NCBI GenBank assembly: GCA_009829735.1
Contig: CM020619.1
Coordinates: 8,298,375-8,362,374, forward strand
Reading direction: 5' to 3'
DNA: 64,000 nucleotides
Source of the DNA: Pyropia yezoensis
Taxonomy: Eukaryota > Rhodophyta > Bangiophyceae > Bangiales > Bangiaceae
A program made the position numbers and the translations under genes. A model generated the notes under the pieces. That model searched no databases. It worked only from the letters and a program-made list of their open reading frames with translations, and was not told the DNA's origin. Positions 39,725-50,795 of the stretch are shown here, one piece after another. Numbering within the stretch: position 1 is the stretch's first letter; the number at the start of each line of letters is the position of its first letter.

Positions 39725-42700
39725 GGCAGCCGGTAGGGGGCCGGCAGGCGTGACCCTGCCCGATGCCCCGCGCGGGGCGCTCGCCGCGACGCACCCTTCG
39801 GCGGCACACAGGGCCGGTGGCGCCGGGCGGTCTGGGTCGGCGTCGTTGAGGTGGCAGGGTCGGGGGCGGCGGGAGGGCGGAGCGCGTGAGCACGTCGCGG
39901 TCCTCCCCACCACCCCCCGCCCCTGGCACAGCCCGGTTGAGCGCCTTGCCGCCGGGAGAGAGCGGCCGACCGCCCCCCCGCCGCCCCCCTCCCCACCCCC
40001 CCATGCGCGCGTCGGCGCCACGCGGTCGAGCGCGGCGGGCGCGGGGCGACGGGCGTGTACCGAATCTTGGAATCTACCGCATCATACGCCGAATAAGCAG
40101 AGCCGGGGGCGGCCTGATGGCTCGTCAGGAGGGGGGGGGGGGGGAATCTCTCCCTATGGACGGCGGCGGCAGAGAATGGCAGTCGGCAGTGAGGGGGGGG
40201 CAGCTCGTGGTGGTGGAGGCTTGGGATCAATGCGGCTGGGGTGGGGGGAACGAGCCGCGGATACACCGGTTTCGGCCGCGCCAGTTCCGCCAGCCCGGCA
40301 AACGGGCTGGTCGTCACCCCCTCGGGGGGGGGAGGGGGGGTCGCTCGGCAAACAAGCCGAGGTCGGCACACGGGCCAGCCACCACAGAATCCCCGCCGAC
40401 CGATGGCCGTGGTCCAGGCCACACAAGGGGGATGAATACCGGGTTGAGGTGTGACTGTACAACGCATATTAATTGGCAAGCCCGCCGCCCCAGTCTAAGA
40501 AAAGCCCAGAGATCAAAGGGGGGAGCGGGGGGCGTCGTCGTTGCCATCCATTTCTCCGGCTAGGACAGGTTGACCAATCGGTCGTCGTTGGCGGTTGATC
40601 TGAGGTGCGCAGTGGCCGCACATGTGGAGCCCGGAACAGGGGCATGGAAGCAAGCCACAAGCGTGACGCCACCCAGACGCGCCCGTTTGAGAGGCCGGGG
40701 TCCCGCTGGAAAGTGTGCACACGCCACCACCGCCGTTTTCGACGCGCGACACAGGAAACGCGGCGAGGCCAGCAGCTGGTGGGGTCTGGGGGCGGGGTGG
40801 CGCCCGCGTGCCACACACCCACCACCGCTCGTGCGACGAGGGGGGCGGTGGGGGGAGGGCCACCGCATGCCATTGCAGCGACTGTTTCGAGGATTCCATG
40901 TCACGACCGTCGGCGACGGGATTCTGGCAAAAAGGGTGCGGCGACGGCGGCGGCGGTAGCGCCCGCGCGAGATCCCCTCACTGCGCGGGGTGGGGTCGCG
41001 TTCCCGTCCACCGACCCGGGGGTCAACAGGGCGGGTGAGCCGCGGTCGGTGGGCCCCGCGCCGGGGTGGGTGTGGGAGGATGTGTAAGGCCGCCTTCGCC
41101 TCGGGCGGGGATTCCCCCTGCGCGGGATTCGTACGTGGGTCGATGCGCGGGCCGCGCGCGCGCGTTATTCCCCTGATCGACGGCCACTTGGGCATGGGAT
41201 GCCAAGGGAGAGTGGCGGCGGTGGCGACGGGGCCGGGGGGGGCGCGTGGGGACCCACACCTCGCGGCGCCGCTTTGATCTGGACGGGCCCCACCCTCTCC
41301 CAAGCTGCGCTGCCCCTGAGGCTGGAGGCGACCGACTCCTCTGGCATCTGGAGGATACTCTCTGCCCATCCCAAGCCGCGGGAGCACCCACACGGCCGCA
41401 GCGGCGGCGAGCTCCCCTCGCTCGTCTCTGCCGCGGCAGCAGCACAATTTCCGCAACACCCTCCCCCCCCCCCCGGCCCCCACCGCGCATGCCCCTGCCC
41501 ATGGCAGCGGGAGCGGGACACTGTGTGGGCCGCTCGCTGCCTGTGGTACCACTGTCAGCTGTGAGGCGCTCGTCGTAATCCCCTGTCGCCAGCTTCCACG
41601 TAGACCCGCTGCTATCCCGTCGGCGGGGATGGCGGGGAAAGGAAACGGGGGAGGGGGGGAGGGGGGGGGGGGATGCGAGGGGTGGGGGGCGGAGGGTGCG
41701 TGGAACAGAGGTATGAAGGGTCGGCCGGGGATCTGCCCGAGTGAGGCAAGAATCTTTGGCAGCGGGGCTGCCGACGTGCCCCTCCCAATGACCGTACAAG
41801 TAGCCGCGCTGTCCTCAAAAGACCGCGGAACACGGGGTGGGGAGAGTAGCAGTGACTCCACGACGGTCGCAGTGGGATGGATATCTACCGTGTAGATGGG
41901 GAGGGTGAAGAGGGGTGGGCGGCAGGCACAGGGCGCATCGCCACACTCTCTTGTACTTCTTACCGTTTATATGACCCCCGTAGTGGACACGTGTCCAGCC
42001 TGGCTTTCATGTCTTCGGTCGCAGCCAGCTGGGGTCGTGGGCAACGCAGAGTAAGGGCGGGTGGGGGGGGAGAAAGTGCCATCGCGGTGGCGGCGGCGTT
42101 GGCCTGTGGATTGGCGGGCTTGTTGGGTGCCTGCGGCGGCGGCAGAGACGGCGGCGCACGCCGACAGCGACCGCTGGGGCGGAACGGGCCGCGCCCCGCG
42201 TAGGTGCTCTGTCGAGCTCGCCCTGCCTCTGCCACCGTCGCTTCCGTCATCGTTACCCCCACCGCCGCTGTTACTACCGCCGCGACTGTCGCAGCCGCCT
42301 CCGACCGCAGCGGGGTGGGGTGCCACGTGCACCAGGACCCCTCACGGCCCGGTTAGAGCATGTTCCCTTGCATTGTCTCTTTGCGCACTCCTCTGTGCCC
42401 TCTTATCTCCTGTGGCCACACTTTCCGCACTCCCGGTTGTCATCTCCTCTGTAGCGGTAGCACTGCGCTTTATCCCGCAGACGTTCCCCCCCCCCCCCCC
42501 CGTTGCTGGGCCTTCCACGGCGCACCGCGCTCGCCCCTTTCCCTGGCCTGTTTTTCCCTCAGCACGCGCCCGAAAAGGAGGACCTTTACGGGGACTCGGA
42601 CTTTGAAACGGAGGAAGACGGAGAGCAAGGGGCGTGCCCGAGCAGGGGCTGCCCACACACCCGATGTACTCGATGATCCGTGTCTCTACAGAGACGGCAA

Positions 42701-43309
42701 TAGTCAGACTGGGCTCCCCCGCTACACTGAGCAGAGCCTCCGCCGTCGTACAGACTGGACACGAGCAGCCGTGCCACGGAAAATCTCGAACTGGCCCACA
42801 AACCACAAGCCGCTGTCACAGCTCCCATCTTTGACCGGACCTTTCTTATTTTTTCTCCTCCACACTCATCCTTGCTTCTCTCTCTATCTCTGCACCAGAC
42901 AGCAACATGTTGCTGCTTTTGCTTGGGGTATTGCAGGGACGGCACAACGCGCATCAGCTTGATGGCCCAGAAAAAGGGCCAAGAAAGTGCAGGTGGATTG
43001 AATGGACCATTTTGCACACGTGAGGTTACTTTGCAAGCAAGCGACGGTAGTTGCGGTTGGTCGATCCCACCGTTGAGTCTCTCGCCCACGTCAAGCATGG
43101 CGAACATCGGTGGTCGCCACTCCAGCCAGACCTTACTCGCCCCGCCCAACTCACCATGTGGACCTGTGCCCCCCCCCGGTTTTTTTGCCGCGCTTCCTCG
43201 CCCTCCGCTGTCCCCCTCCCTGCCTACCCCACCCCCACCCGCACCCCCACCCCCCCTTCCCCCCCCCCCCCCCCCACACCTCCTCCCCCCCTTTTGACCC
43301 TCTTTCGCC
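39725..43309. other. Long GC-rich intergenic region, no gene seen
   Basis: About 3.6 kb between the divergent PiT and YBEY genes. Several long open frames exist on both strands (for example minus 40560-41861). They are Pro/Arg/Gly-rich with no family motif and are the expected by-product of high GC. G and C runs of 8-15 bases are frequent. Nothing else was recognised. Confidence 0.55.
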
Positions 43310-43822
43310 ATGATCACCCTCCGCAACACGCAGCGCACCGTCCCGCTGTGCCTGCCTCTGGTCACCGCCCAGCTGCGCCTGCTGCGCGCCGCCCTCGGCC
43401 GCCCCGCCGCGCCGCTGGCCGTGTGGCTCGCCTCTGATGCGGCCGTCCGGTCGCTCAACGGCACCTACCGGGGCGTCCGTGCCGCGACGGACGTGCTGTC
43501 CTTTCCCGCCGCCGCGGCGGCGTGGTCGGCAGACGAGCTGGCCGCCGTGGCTGCGGCGGTGGCGGGGGGGGGGGCGGCGGGGGGTGGAAGGGAAGGAGGA
43601 GGGGGGGAGGGTGGGGGGGGGGTGGGGTGGGTGGGGTGGGGGGGGGGGGGGGGGGGGCGGAGTGGCTCAGCTGCCAGCGTCGGCGGCTGTCCCCTCCTCG
43701 TGGGCACCCGAGCCGCGGGGGGGTGGTTTGTCTTTTCCTGGGGGTGGGCCCCCCCCCAGCGTCCGCCCCTTTCGCTCCCTCCTCCCCGACAGCGACGATG
43801 GCGCCGTCATCGACGGCGACGA

Positions 43823-43859
<37 letters not shown>

Positions 43860-44102
43860 TCACTTGGCGACCTCATTGTCAGCGTCCCCTACGTGGCCCG
43901 CGCGGCGGCGCGGCGGCCCGACCTGTCCCTCTCCACCCACCTGCCGCGGGTGCTGGCGCACGGCGTGGCGCACCTGGCGGGCCACGACCACGACACGCCG
44001 GCGGCGGCGGCGGCCATGGCCGCCGCCGAGGAGGCGGCGCTGGCCGCCATGTGGCGGGGGCTCCTGCAGGGGGGGGGGGGGCACGCCGGGCCGCCCCCCC
44101 AC

Positions 44103-44147
<45 letters not shown>

Positions 44148-44165
44148 CGGGGGGGGGGGGGGTGA
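43310..44165 (+). CDS. YBEY: YBEY endoribonuclease (mitochondrial-type rRNA maturation factor)
   Basis: Starts ATG 43310 with ITLRNTQRTVPLCLP, closely resembling the start of animal mitochondrial YBEY (IRNLQRVIPI). Then come LNGTYRGVRAATDVLSFP, an Asp-rich stretch, LGDLIVSVPYVA, and the zinc-binding motif HGVAHLAGHDH near 43960-43990, matching the family H-x3-H-x5-H pattern, followed by a short helical end. The protein is a metal-dependent RNase for ribosomal RNA processing in bacteria and organelles. The two conserved halves lie in different frames, separated by about 230 bases of G-runs (43565-43795). Either an intron lies there or a run length is wrong. The gene ends in the 43-G run, so its stop is uncertain. 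Confidence 0.85.
44105..44162. repeat. 43-base G homopolymer plus 14 more G
   Basis: An uninterrupted run of 43 G (44105-44147), one C, then 14 G, at the 3' end of YBEY. It could form several stacked G-quadruplexes and is a likely site of polymerase and sequencing slippage. The true length is uncertain. Confidence 0.9.
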
Positions 44166-44658
44166 GCGACCGAGGGAGCGGCACGGCGGGTGGCTGATGC
44201 GCTGGGGGAAACAGCCGCCCCAGTGGGGCGGCTGTCTACATAACACCTCCCTATCTCCGCCTGGCGCTACCCCCCCACCACCGCCTTTTTATGGCGCCGC
44301 CGCCGGCGGGGGGACCCACCGCCCATACGGGGGCGGCCACTGCCCCGCCCCCCCCCCCCCCCCCCCAGCTCTCCCGCCGTCTGTCCCTGCCACACCGTCG
44401 ACGCCACGCGCCACCGACGCGCGCGGGCACTGCGGCCGGCGCGGCCCCACGCTGCCGCCCGCCCCTCTGCCGCGCCAGGCCGCCGCCGCCGCCCGTGCGG
44501 CCGCCGCCCTTGCCGCCGTCGAGACTCACACAGCGGCCGCGGCCGCGGGGGGCGGCCACCGGTCGCGTGGCGGCGGCCGCCGCCGCCGCGGCCCCCCACC
44601 CCGCTGTCGTCATTGCCGCCGCCGCGCGCAGCGTGGCCACCATGCCCTCGGTGGGGCG
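44166..44658. other. GC-rich stretch, no gene seen
   Basis: Mostly GCC/GGC low complexity with open frames in several phases. Ala-rich helical translations occur on the plus strand near 44460-44630, but no family motif. Confidence 0.4.
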
Positions 44659-44810
44659 GCGCAGTGGGTCTAAGACCGAGTACCTACATTTCCGTTCAAG
44701 ATGGCCTTTACGGCCTCTGTGGGAGGTCGGCTTCTGTAAGCAGGCCCTCACGACCCCCTGAGGGCCGTCTTGCACGGAAATGTAGGTACTCGGTTTTAGA
44801 CCCACTGCGC
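44659..44810. repeat. 152-nt near-perfect hairpin (MITE-like or hairpin-RNA candidate)
   Basis: A 37-base arm at 44659-44695 is the inverted copy of 44774-44810 with one mismatch, which would still pair as G-U in RNA. The inner sequence continues the stem: CAAGATGGCC near 44697 pairs with GGCCGTCTTG near 44763, again with one G-U. GGGAGGTCG pairs roughly with CGACCCCCT further in. Its base composition is near 50 percent GC inside sequence of 75-80 percent. No clear target duplication and no second copy in the window were found. Confidence 0.85.
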
Positions 44811-44878
44811 GGGGCACGGCGCCTTGGCGTCGGCAGCATGCTTGATGCACGGAACCGCGGCCGGGGGGGGGGGGGCAG

Positions 44879-45025
44879 CGGGCGCATCTGGTGGCGCCGC
44901 CCCCACCCCCGGGCGCATCTGGTGGCGCCCCCACCCCCGGGCGCAACTGGTGGCGCCCCCACCCCCGGGCGCCACTGGTGGCTCCTCCACCGCCGGGCGC
45001 AACTGGTGGCGCCCCCCCCCCCGCC
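44879..45025. repeat. 28 bp minisatellite, about five units
   Basis: Unit GGGCGCAACTGGTGGCGCCC then CCACCCCC, repeated about five times with small changes. The 28-base period is not a multiple of three, so frames rotate through it. Confidence 0.85.
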
Positions 45026-45983
45026 CCCCGCGGGCCCAGGCGAGGGGGGGCGTGTGGCCATATCGGCGGCGGCGCCGCCCCGCGGGGCTGGGTCCAGGCC
45101 GGCGCTGTGGTCAAGAGGGGGTGGCCACCGCCGTTGGCGACACGGATTTGTGTTTTTGGCGGACGACGCCGCTCGCTCCGCTTTTGTCGACGAGGTGTGC
45201 GCGGCGGTGACGCCGCGCTCCCCGTGCGGGTGTGCCGCCGGCGTGGCCTGCGCGGGTGCGGTGGCGGGCGACTCTGACCGGGGGGCGGCCGGGGCCGCCC
45301 ACGGCTCGTCTTCCGTGGGCGACCGGCACCGTCGGTGGGATGACGAGGTTGGGGTGGCCAGGCTGGAGCGCACGTGTAGGTATATGAAAAAACAGCACAC
45401 GGACGCAGAGCGCCGCACATTCTATGCATTCCCTGTTGTGTGTGCATAGGGACGTATGACTCCAGACGGTTTCCCAGCCGATGCGCTGGCGGTGGCGGTG
45501 ACCGCATAGGGCGTCGTGTGGTGGTTACTGTACCGGCCCCAGCCCAGCACCCTCCACAAGGGGTTTCCCAGCCCCGTCCAGCGTCCACCGCATTGCGGTA
45601 GGTTAGTAGTGTACCTACCGTCCCAGCCAGCGTCCACCGCGCCGTGGCAGCAGTCCCTGCCCACGCGGAGCGGGTCCACCCTCAGGGTCGTGCGCGGCGG
45701 CCGCGTCCACCGCACCAGCTGGACTGCAGTGCGAGGGTCGATAAAGCGGACGGTCAGCCCCGGCGGCAGGGCTCCCCCCCTCTCCCCGGGGGCTGTCGTT
45801 TGGGGTGTCCCACTGCCGCCCTCCCCGTCCTCTTCCATCGAGCTGCCGCCGGCGCGAGGCACCAGCGCCCCATCCCCTCCCTGTCGAGAGCCTCGCGTAC
45901 CTCTCGTACTTTTTTCTCTCTTCTTCTTCCCCCCCTCCACCTGCCTGTGCCCTCTGCCATCTACCGTTCACTCTTCTTGACCA

Positions 45984-47156
45984 TGGCAGCCCCCGCCACG
46001 ACCGTGCTGGCAGCCCCCCCCCCCCCCCAGACCACGACGCCGCCGCCGCCGCCGCCAACCCCCCCCCATCACTGGCAGCCTGCCGCTCAGCGGCGGCCGG
46101 CTGGCGGGCCACCGCCTCGCCACCTACCGGTGGGAGCCCCCGTGCGGCCGCCCGACGGGGGTGGTGTGCGTGCTGCACGGCCTCTTTGGGCACTGCCGCC
46201 ACGAGTTCCTCGCCCCCGACCCGGCGGCGGGGGGGGCGCGCACCCGCTACGGCGGCTCCCTCGTTGCCGCCCTCAACGCCGCGGGGCTGGTGGTGGTTGG
46301 CCACGACCACGTTGGCCACGGCGCCTCGTCGGGGGTGCGCGGCTACTTTGGCGGCATGGACTGGCTCGTCGACGGCGCGCTGGCGGTGGTGGACAGCGTG
46401 GTCAGCGTCGGCGGTGGCGGTGGCCGCCCCGCGGCGGCGGCGGCCGCCGCCGCCCCGGGTGTCCCTCCCGCCGCCGGGGGTGGCCACGGCGGGGGCGGCG
46501 GCGGCGGCGCCACGGACCTGTCCCGCCTGCCCGTCTTTCTCTGTGGCGCCAGCCTGGGCGGCGCCGTGGCCATCCTCGCCGCCCTCCGGCGGCCGGGCCA
46601 CTTTGCGGGCGTGGCGCTGCTGTCGCCCGCGGTGGTCCCCCCCGCGAGCATGTTTGGCACCCGCGGGCGGGTCCTGGCCGCCCTGTCGGGCGCCCTGTCG
46701 GCGGCCGCGCCGCGGCTGCCCCTCCGGCGGCTGCCGCCGCCCCGCAGCCCCGACGTGCGGGCGGTGGTGCGGGGGGACCCGCTCTACTATACGGGCCCCG
46801 TCCGCGCGCGGGTGGCCCGGTCGGTGCTGCGGATGTACGGGGAGGTGGGCGCCCGCGGGGGGGAGCTGCGGGGGCCCTGGCTGGTGTGCTCGGGCGCCAA
46901 GGACCGGATGGTCAGCGCGGAGGGGATCCGCGCGTGGGTGGCGGGCGTCGCGGCGGGCGCCGCCACCGCCACTGCCGACTCCGACGCTGCCGACGCTGTC
47001 GACGCTGCCGACGCGGCCGACGTTGCCGACGCGGGGGGGGGGGGCGCGCACGTGACCGAGTACCGGTATGACCACATGGGGCACGACCTGCTGCGGGGAG
47101 AGGGCGCCGCGCAGGTGCAGGCAGAGGTGGTGTCGTGGGTGAAGAAGCTGTGCTGA
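45984..47156 (+). CDS. Alpha/beta hydrolase, monoglyceride-lipase-like
   Basis: Likely start ATG 45984 in context ACCATGG. Family blocks in order: [27 protein letters not shown] (oxyanion-loop HG); a Gly/Ala-rich insert; the nucleophile elbow [10 protein letters not shown] with Ser codon at 46551; [18 protein letters not shown] with the acid Asp at 46902; and [12 protein letters not shown] with the catalytic His at 47082. This is the order and spacing of the monoacylglycerol lipase (Hydrolase_4) family, which releases fatty acids from glycerides or lysolipids. The N-terminal segment is out of frame with the body across a 15-C run at 46014-46028, best explained by a run-length error. An Asp/Ala repeat near 46975-47030 is an unusual insert. 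Ends TGA at 47154-47156. Confidence 0.85.
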   Translation, partial: WQPPPRPCWQPPPPPRPRRRRRRRQPPPITGSLPLSGGRLAGHRLATYRWEPPCGRPTGVVCVLHGLFGHCRHEFLAPDPAAGGARTRYGGSLVAALNAAGLVVVGHDHVGHGASSGVRGYFGGMDWLVDGALAVVDSVVSVGGGGGRPAAAAAAAAPGVPPAAGGGHGGGGGGGATDLSRLPVFLCGASLGGAVAILAALRRPGHFAGVALLSPAVVPPASMFGTRGRVLAALSGALSAAAPRLPLRRLPPPRSPDVRAVVRGDPLYYTGPVRARVARSVLRMYGEVGARGGELRGPWLVCSGAKDRMVSAEGIRAWVAGVAAGAATATADSDAADAVDAADAADVADAGGGGAHVTEYRYDHMGHDLLRGEGAAQVQAEVVSWVKKLC

Positions 47157-47980
47157 GCGGCCAGCCTGCTTGCGAGGGGGGGGGGGGGGCGCAGCGCAGG
47201 CACACCAAGCGGTTGCGCCGTGGGTGAAGGGGCTGTGCCGAGAGGGCAGGGAGGTAGGCTGTGCACGGGAGCTCGTCCGGGCCAGCGTGTGTGGCTCGGG
47301 GAACGCACAAACGAGGATAGGAACACAGAAGTACTACATCGAGACACCATCGTGCTGGCTTTGTGTACCGCAACGTACCGACGGTGCGCGCACAGGGACG
47401 CAAAGGGCGTCGCCAGGCGGCGGGGGGGTGGGCGGGCGGGCGGGCGGGCGGACGGGCGGGGGGGCGGGCGGGCGGGCGGGCGGGGGGGGCTCGGCGAGGT
47501 CACCCGACACGCCAACACCGCTACGACAGTGGTGGTTCGCCGCCGCCCCGGCCGTCCGCGCCCGTGCTCCCCGGCGCGCCCGGTGCGGGGGCTCCCCACT
47601 CTGGCGGCCACATGCCCGCTCACACCCAGGGACGCGGGACACACAAGCAAAATGCTTCATTGGGGCGTGTGCGCCAGCGGGGGGGGCCACGCCCGCCGCC
47701 AGGTTGCGCACCCACAGGTACGGGGGGCCTCCCCTCCTCCCCGCCCCCCTACCCCCACCTCCCCCGCTCCCTGTGCCCAGCCCCAGCCCCGCCCCCCCCC
47801 GATCGCTGCACCCACAAGAACCCATCTTCCCCATTGCCGTCGCTCCCTCGCTCCTTCCCGCTCTCCCTCCCCCCCCCCTCCCCCCCTCTCCCCGCCCCCC
47901 CCCTCCTGCACACCCCACTTGCTTCCTCCCGCCGGGTCAGCGGGCGCCCCCCCCCCCCCCCCCGGCAACCCTCCACGGCG
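47157..47980. other. Intergenic region between convergent genes
   Basis: Contains repeats of GGCGGGCGGGC (47430-47490), then C-rich sequence. The 3' ends of the hydrolase (+) and the CAF-1 gene (-) converge here. No separate gene was seen. Confidence 0.5.
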
Positions 47981-48157
47981 GGCGTCACCCCCCCCCCCCC
48001 CCACCGGCACCACCACCCGCGCGTACGGGCTGGCCACCACCCGCACCGCACTGAGCGCCACCGCCGCGGCGGGCGCCGCCGGCGGCGCCCACCCGCCGTC
48101 GCCGTCAAAGGCGCCCGCCACCACCACCACCGTCGACGGCACGGGCGCCGCCGCGGG

Positions 48158-48188
<31 letters not shown>

Positions 48189-48373
48189 GGGCGCTTGGCC
48201 GGCCGCCCCGCGTCGGCGGGGGGGGGGGGGGGGACAGCGAGCCGACGCCAGGCTTTTTTCGCTTGGCCCCCGTCGCAGCGGCGGCCGCCGCGGCGGCTGC
48301 CGCCGCGGCCGCCCCGTCGGCCGCGTCCACGTCCATGACATCGTCGGGTGACAGCGTGGCGGGCACTCCCGCG

Positions 48374-48414
<41 letters not shown>

Positions 48415-50795
48415 CCCGTCCGCGTCTCGCGGCGCAGCGCCGCCCGGGCCGTCGGCGTCGTCCTCATCGTCGGCCTCGTCGGCCTCGTCCGGGTCGTCCT
48501 CGTCGATAAACGTGGACCCGTCCGAGTCGTCCCAGTCCGACCCACACAGGTCCTCCTCGTCCCCGTCATCGGCGGCCGACAGGCTCTCGCCGGGCTCCTC
48601 CTCCTCCCACTCGGCGTCCGAGTCAACCTCATAGTCCACGCCCGCCAGGCGGCCCCCCGGCCGCCGGCCGCCGCGCAGCGGGCCGCGCCGCCCGCCGGGG
48701 GGGACGGCCCCCGCCCCGCGGCCGGGGTAGACGCCGTAAAAGGGGGGGCGGTTGTCGTACCGGTGGCTCACCAGCACCAGCCGCACGCCCGCGGGGGTGG
48801 CGCCGACGCCCATCCGCCGAACTGCGCCCGCGTGGACGCTCCGCCGCCGCTGGCGGGCGCCCACCAGGAGCGCCGCCAGCGTGCCGGCGGGCAGCCGGGG
48901 GGACCCGGGGGGGCCCGCAGCGGTCGACCCCACCGCCCCACCCGCGGCGTGGCTGCCCGCCGCTGGGCAAGGCGTGGCGGCCGCGTCGGCGGCAGCGCCG
49001 CTGGGAGCCGCCGACGGCGCCACGCCACCTGGCCCGCCCCCGTCGTCACGGCCGCCACTCGGTGCGTCCACGTCGACCACTTCAACGGCGCCCGCCGGCC
49101 CCCCACGCCCGCCCCCAAGCCCGCCGCCACCCCCACCCTCCCCACCCAGCTGCGCGTCAATGTCCCCAGCCGAGAGGAACCCCCCCGCCGCAATCAGCCG
49201 AGCCGCAGGGGTGGCCGACGACGGGGGCGGCCGCGGGGCCTTGACCCCGCCCCCCCCCCGCGGGGCCTTGGCCACAAACGAGCGGAGGAAGCGGGCCGAC
49301 GCGGCCGTCACACTCGCCGCCGCATCGGCCGCCGCCCGCCGCTCCGCGTCGGCGGCAACGCGCTTGGCCCACCGGGCGCCCTCCTTCTCCGCCGCCGCTT
49401 CCGCCTTTTTCAGGCCCAGCCGGGGCTTTTCCAGCCCCGCCGCCCCCGCCGGCGTCGCCACCGGCGACCGCGCCGGCGCCGCGCCGCCCGCGGCGGCAAA
49501 CGACCGTGCCGCCGCCGCGGCCGTCGACGCAGCCGCGTGGACGGCGAGCGCCACCCGCGCGGCCGCGGTCGCGGCGGCCGACAGCGCCCGCACGTGCCGC
49601 CGGGCGGCGAGGAGCGTGTCGGCGGTGGCCAGCGGCAGCGCCGACGCGTCCACGTCCCAGCGCCGGAGGGCGGCGGGGGTGCCGCCGGGGGCGGCGCCCG
49701 CCACCGCAGTCACCGCCGCGAGCACCTTGCCGCTCAGCCCATAGTTGACCCGGTGTGCCAGCTGCCGCGTCGGCCACGCAGGCGGGGGGGGCGACGGCGC
49801 CGAGCCGCCGACACCGCCATCACCGTCAACCGCAGCAACGCCCATGTCCCCGCCATCGGCCGCGGCCGTGGCGCCTGTCCGCCCGTCCACGGCGGCGGCG
49901 GCGGGGATGACCGACGACCCGGGGGCGGCCTCCGTCTTGGCCGCCGCTGTGCCCGTCGCCTCGGACTTGACCGCCGCCGCCGCCGCCGCTGTGACGACGG
50001 GAGCGCCCTTGCCCGCGCCGCTGTCCCCGTCTTTGGTAGCCACCGGCGGCGCCCCCCCCCACGCGGCGCGCGCCTCCCCCTCCTCCCCGGGCTCCTCCGC
50101 GTCGACCAGCCGGCCAGCCCACGCGGCCGGGGTTTCCCCAAAGCGGGCGGCCAGGGCCGCGGCGGCGGCGGCAACGCCGTCGGCGCGGCCTTGTAAAAGG
50201 GTAGCCGCCGCCGCGAGTGGATCCTCGGCGGGGGGCGCGCCCGACGGCGGCGGCGCCTCCCCCCCCCCCCCGCCGCCGTCGCCTCCGCCGCCGCCGACCG
50301 AGCCACGCCCGACGCAGGGGCCGACCCGGACTTGGCCGCCGCCGCCGCCGCCGCCGCCGCCGCTGCCGCCGCGGGGGCGGGCTGGAAGAGGCGCATTTGC
50401 AGCCCGCCGGCACGGCCGGCGGGCGCCTTGCCGGCCGTCCGCGGGCGGCGGCGGGGGGTGCCCTTGCGCGCCGACGCCCCCGCCGATGCGGGGGATGCGG
50501 CGGCGGCGGCGGCGGCGGCCGCCGACGCTGCCGCCACCGGCAGTGCCGGCACGGGGGGACCACCGGGACTGCCAGCCGGCGGGGCGGTCAAGGTCATGGG
50601 GTGGGCGTCGACGGCGGCGGCGGTGAGGCGCAGCCAGTGGACGAGGCGCTGGCCTTCGGCGGTGGCGACAAGGGATGGTACTCCGGGAGGGGGGGTGGCA
50701 ACCGCTGCCGCCGCCGCCGCCGCCGCCGCCGACGCCACCGCCGGTGGCGACGACGACGGCCACGGCGGCGGCAGCAGCGGCGGCGGTGGCGTCAT
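47981..50795 (-). CDS. Chromatin assembly factor 1 large subunit (CHAF1A/FAS1 homologue)
   Basis: The key evidence is near 48560-48770 on the minus strand: SHRYDNRPPFYGVYPGRG followed by VDYEVDSDAEWEEEEPGESL and an Asp/Glu-rich stretch. This is the diagnostic acidic region of CAF-1 p150/FAS1, which binds H3-H4. Upstream are a basic charged helix (KEGARWAKRVAADAERRAA) and ASARFLRSFVAK, in the place of the family's conserved F-L/F-K segment. CAF-1 deposits H3-H4 on newly replicated DNA together with PCNA. Start ATG 50795 (MTPPPPLLPPPWPSS) is tentative; the N-terminal and main parts lie in different frames across a C/G run near 50260. The C-terminus and stop are unclear because of G-runs near 48220 and 48000. 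Ala- and Gly-rich tracts are longer than usual for the family. Confidence 0.85.

Noticed and set aside
40560-41861. 433-codon minus-strand open frame
   Set aside because: Pro/Arg/Gly/Ala low complexity with no motif; expected by chance at this GC content.
45060-45449. Possible plus-strand exon (GFVFLADDAARSAFVDEV)
   Set aside because: One short protein-like stretch, but no start, splice sites or family match, and it follows a minisatellite whose period shifts the frame.
47657-48142. Separate minus-strand gene downstream of CAF-1
   Set aside because: It begins inside the CAF-1 3' region and is Gly/Arg low complexity; more likely the CAF-1 tail or an untranslated region in a shifted frame.
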